This document shows, one piece after another, positions 61,100-64,000 of a stretch of DNA of 64,000 nt (positions are counted from its first letter, which is position 1; each line of letters starts with the position of its first letter). Made by a program: the position numbers and the translations under genes. This DNA comes from Welwitschia mirabilis (lineage: Eukaryota > Gnetophyta > Gnetopsida > Welwitschiales): contig JBOZIK010000001.1 of the NCBI GenBank assembly GCA_051453625.1, positions 91,407,430-91,471,429 of the forward strand, read 5' to 3'. The notes under the pieces were generated by a model. That model was not told where the DNA came from. It searched no databases and worked only from the letters and a program-made list of their open reading frames with translations.

Positions 61100-62640
61100 A
61101 TACTTTAAAAAACTAAAAAATATAATTAATATTGTGTGTTTTTCTTTACTTGCTGTGTTTTCAATTCAGTTTTTTTGATTTTCTATTCAGAGAATTTACT
61201 TACTCAAATCATTTAAAATATAAAAATTTTTAAATTATTTTTCTTTAATCATAGATTTGTGCACATTCCCATTTTTATTTTTATTTGAGTTTTTCTATGA
61301 CCCTACAACATTGTTCTATACATAAGATATTTGTAAAGCTCTATAATTTTTTTTGTAAAGTTAACTCATATCCTCATTAATGCCACTAATTTGCTTAACC
61401 AGCATCATTGGTCGCTTCACCTAAAACAATCTCAAAATTTATAGAAGTACTTTTCTTAACTTAGTACAACATTTTAAATAATGAGTCTCCTCCAAATACT
61501 TAATAATTTAGGAAAACATAAACTCTTAATTAATTTTGTAATTTATTTTTCAAAAATTTTAACATGATTTGGTGTATAATTCATTCAAGACATCTTGTAA
61601 ACCCAAATCTACCTATAGAAATAATGAGTACATTTAGCCTAATAAAACCTTAACGGACTTCACTAATACAATCACAATAATTTATATCTTTCATCCTCAT
61701 TTCCTTATTCATTTGATCATCAACTCCTTATCCAAAATTTAAAATACCTTATTTATAAGAGTTTGATTTTACACCTTTTTTTGCACCTCACAATCCTTAT
61801 TCTTCATCATTCGATCCCTACCTTCCACCATTCTTCATTTAATAATAACCTTCATTTACTCCATTTGAGAAGNNNNNNNNNNNNNNNNNNNNNNNNNNNN
61901 NNNNNNNNNNNNNNNNNNNNNNNNNNNNNNNNNNNNNNNNNNNNNNNNNNNNNNNNNNNNNNNNNNNNNNNNTGAGAAGACATTAAAAACTTTCATTAAT
62001 ACTTAAAATTAAAGTAACCAAGACCATGAAAGAATTTTTAAACAAAACTTCTATTTCCTAAGTAATCTTAAACAAAGTTTTCAAGCCTAAATTCAAACCC
62101 TCTAATAAATCACCCAAACTAATGCTTAAATCATAGAAACCCTTAACCAATAGAAAGAACATCTTTCTCCAATCCTTGAAAATTTTAAAAACTAATGATA
62201 CTCAAGCCATATCTAGGATTGAGGAATAAATAAATGAGGAAACCCATGAGGATTTGAACAATTATGTATGAGAAATCTATACGTTAGAATACAATTAAAT
62301 ATATTAGAGGATGATTCAAAAGATGAACAACCATATAAGGAAGGTATACCTTAGAGAGTTATACAAAAAAGGATGATCCATTAAGCAGCATTAACAAAGA
62401 GAACATTGAACCACAAAAATTATTACTTAAGATATCACATGAAGAGGAAGCTAATAGTAACCTTAATAAGGAAGAAAACATTAGAAAAGAACCACATCTT
62501 AATTCATCCCATCAAAATTCCTTTCAACAACTCAATGAATCAATTATTACATCTTCACCTTTTACCAAGTAAGATCCAAACCTTAATAAAGAAGACAAAA
62601 CTTATGTAGAATTAGAACAAACTTTCAAATATCTTTATTT
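61100..62640 (+). pseudogene. Element F: gag-region remnant, unresolved
   Basis: It lies where gag should be. A 100-N gap at 61873-61972 and heavy decay prevent recognition of a capsid. Acidic and Lys/Glu-rich pieces (about 62290-62640) fit a gag tail and the sequence before protease. The 67-codon frame 62406-62609 is probably out of the original frame. Confidence 0.35.
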
Positions 62641-62830
62641 ATTTGATGAAGTAATTTCTAGTTTATTTTTATCTTTTTTCCAAAATGAGGTATTGCGAGA
62701 GGTTTTGAACAATCATAAATAAGCTAAGAGATGGACTACAGCTAATTTTAAATACATAAACTTTTATTCCTATACTAATGTTCTTTCTACATTCATAGAC
62801 TCATGCATAAGGATTTAAGTAGATTTCCTC
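62620..62830 (+). pseudogene. Element F: protease-to-RT linker fragment
   Basis: The plus strand reads KYLYLFDEVISS, then FFQNEVLREVLNNHK, a stop, then AKRWTTANFKYI. Athila-like linkers run KY.YL.DE...PVIIS, LLEVL..HK.AIGWTIADLKGI. The same segment is at 17640-17340 in A, and nucleotide similarity continues past it into shared 3' sequence without any RT. Confidence 0.6.
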
Positions 62831-64000
62831 CTAGTTTAAAATGTTTTGTAAAGTGTTAAATCCTTTGACGGTTATTTCCACACTCTTAAGCCTTCATGCA
62901 CATAACATGTTGAGAATTTTTAGCTTTTAGGTTAGAATTTTCTTAGAGGATATATTATTTTTTAAGGTTTTATTTCTTTTGGAAAAAATAAAAGAATTAA
63001 AAACATGTGTACTTAATGATCTTTCTCACTTACAACCTTGCAAGCGCTTCCATCTTTACAATCGTCACCTTAAATTCTTTCACTTAAAAACTCCCTAAAT
63101 TCATCCTCTTAAGTCCATCAATTCATCCATTTCACTTCCTAACAACTCTATTGAGCTAAAAAATGATTCATCTGATCATTCATCTATGAATTCTTGAGAC
63201 TTATAGACCTAAGTTGATGGACTTAAATAAAAATTAATAATAAGTAATCTTGTTATCACCTAAGTAATGGTTTTAATTAAGTTTACTTATAGGCTTTTAA
63301 GCAAGAATATGTTCATTTTTAGTTTGTTAGTTAAGAGCACATTCACTTAATATTTCCAATTTTAGTAAAACTTGATTAAAAAGGGGGAATCTACCTTCAT
63401 ATATGTTCCTTAAGCCTAAAGCTTTTTTGGGGGATAAGATTTGTCTTAATTAGGCTAATGAACTAATGATACCTCTAAATGTTCATTAAAAAAATAACAA
63501 ATATGAGAAAATGAACAAAAGATGAATTAATATCTATTCTTCAAATCCACATATCATTAATCACTCAACTAGGTTTAGTTAACTATATTGGGGTTATCGA
63601 CGGTTCTTGGCAATGAAGCTCTAATAATCTACTTTTTGACATGCTCAACTACATTAGGGCTATATGTCATAAACCATATTTTTTAGGCTTTAATTAATAG
63701 AGTTTCTAAACTATGCAATACATTTTGATATCAATTTTAATAAGAATCCCTTTTTATTGAGAATTTATGTGTAGCCCTATAATCAATAATGTATTGTATG
63801 TCAAACATTATATATACTCATAAGGTTACTTAATTATTTAATTTTAATTTTGGGCAATTTATTACTTTAAGTTATAATAATGATTATATGAATTCTAATA
63901 CTAAATAAACCTATTTATGATTGAGCAAGTCATTTTCGCTAGTTAAATAGTTAAATCGAAGAAAATCCATATGAAGATGTAAAACAATGTCTACAAAAAA
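62831..64000 (+). other. Element F 3' non-coding region
   Basis: Reverse-complement matches to D (45340-45960) and A (15900-16900) at 63140-63290, 63400-63450 and 63560-63670. No ORF. Confidence 0.6.

Larger units (their letters stand above)
59300..64000 (+). mobile_element. Element F: plus-strand relative of A and D, runs off the window
   Basis: 59300 to about 60797 is LTR sequence matching, in reverse complement, the LTRs of D and A, for example the stretch AAAGAGTTAGTGTAATTTA through TCCCAATTATCTTTATGG. It is followed by a decayed PBS at 60804, the duplicated leader motif, a gag-tail/protease-linker remnant and 3' non-coding sequence shared with A and D. The expected 3' LTR would lie beyond 64000. 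The 5' end of the LTR is missing at or before gap 59290-59299. Confidence 0.75.

Overview
The window is nuclear DNA of a large, repeat-rich plant genome, most likely a monocot. The grounds are decayed Ty3/gypsy (Athila-like and chromovirus-like) and Ty1/copia (SIRE-like) retrotransposons with plant-type primer-binding sites, a tRNA-like SINE, a long tandem satellite, and one sharply GC-rich island in very AT-rich surroundings, a contrast familiar from commelinid monocots. A banana/ginger-type (Zingiberales) source is a guess from repeat style and is not proven. I see no bacterial-type gene, no tRNA or rRNA gene and no intact protein-coding gene. Most open frames of 60-140 codons are chance frames.

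Layout. 1-3.0 kb: an old, broken, apparently spliced gene or element ORF on the minus strand. 3.49-5.85 kb: a small LTR element (H) with initiator-Met PBS and no polymerase. 5.9-6.65 kb: a chromovirus-like gag remnant. 7.1-9.4 kb: about 23 units of a roughly 100-bp satellite. 10.7-11.6 kb: a TC microsatellite around a gap. About 12.4-31.8 kb: a three-level nest. An Athila-like element (E, minus strand) is split between gag and protease by element A (13900-30184, minus strand). The 5' LTR of A is in turn split twice, by element B (20110-22684, plus strand) and element C (about 23491-30105, minus strand). 31.75-33.9 kb: probable LTR of E, with an internal tandem duplication. 33.9-38.3 kb: unassigned. 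38.28-38.5 kb: a SINE with a duplicated B box. 38.7-40.35 kb: the GC-rich island. 41.2 kb: a chromovirus-type LTR start. 43.2-50.7 kb: element D (minus strand), with paired LTRs, capsid and protease remnants and no RT. 51-54.2 kb: degenerate tandem arrays. 54.5-55.3 kb: LTR-like DNA with a TATA box. 57.2-59.2 kb: a SIRE-like copia pol remnant (G, minus strand). 59.3-64.0 kb: the left part of element F (plus strand), a relative of A and D.

A, D and F form one family. They share LTR sequence, a decayed TGGCGCCGTTGC-type PBS, a leader holding two copies of one motif about 78 bp apart, and the same 3' non-coding region. Their internal regions are too short for RT, RNase H and integrase. A and F break off just after the short segment that joins protease to RT in Athila elements. 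This looks like a non-autonomous Athila-derived family and is the best candidate here for something not yet described. Coding remnants throughout carry changes that read as C-to-T or G-to-A, turning CAA/CAG/CGA/TGG codons into stops, as expected for long-methylated, long-silenced DNA. Only the 38.7-40.35 kb island has escaped this, which makes it the best candidate for functional host DNA, probably regulatory.
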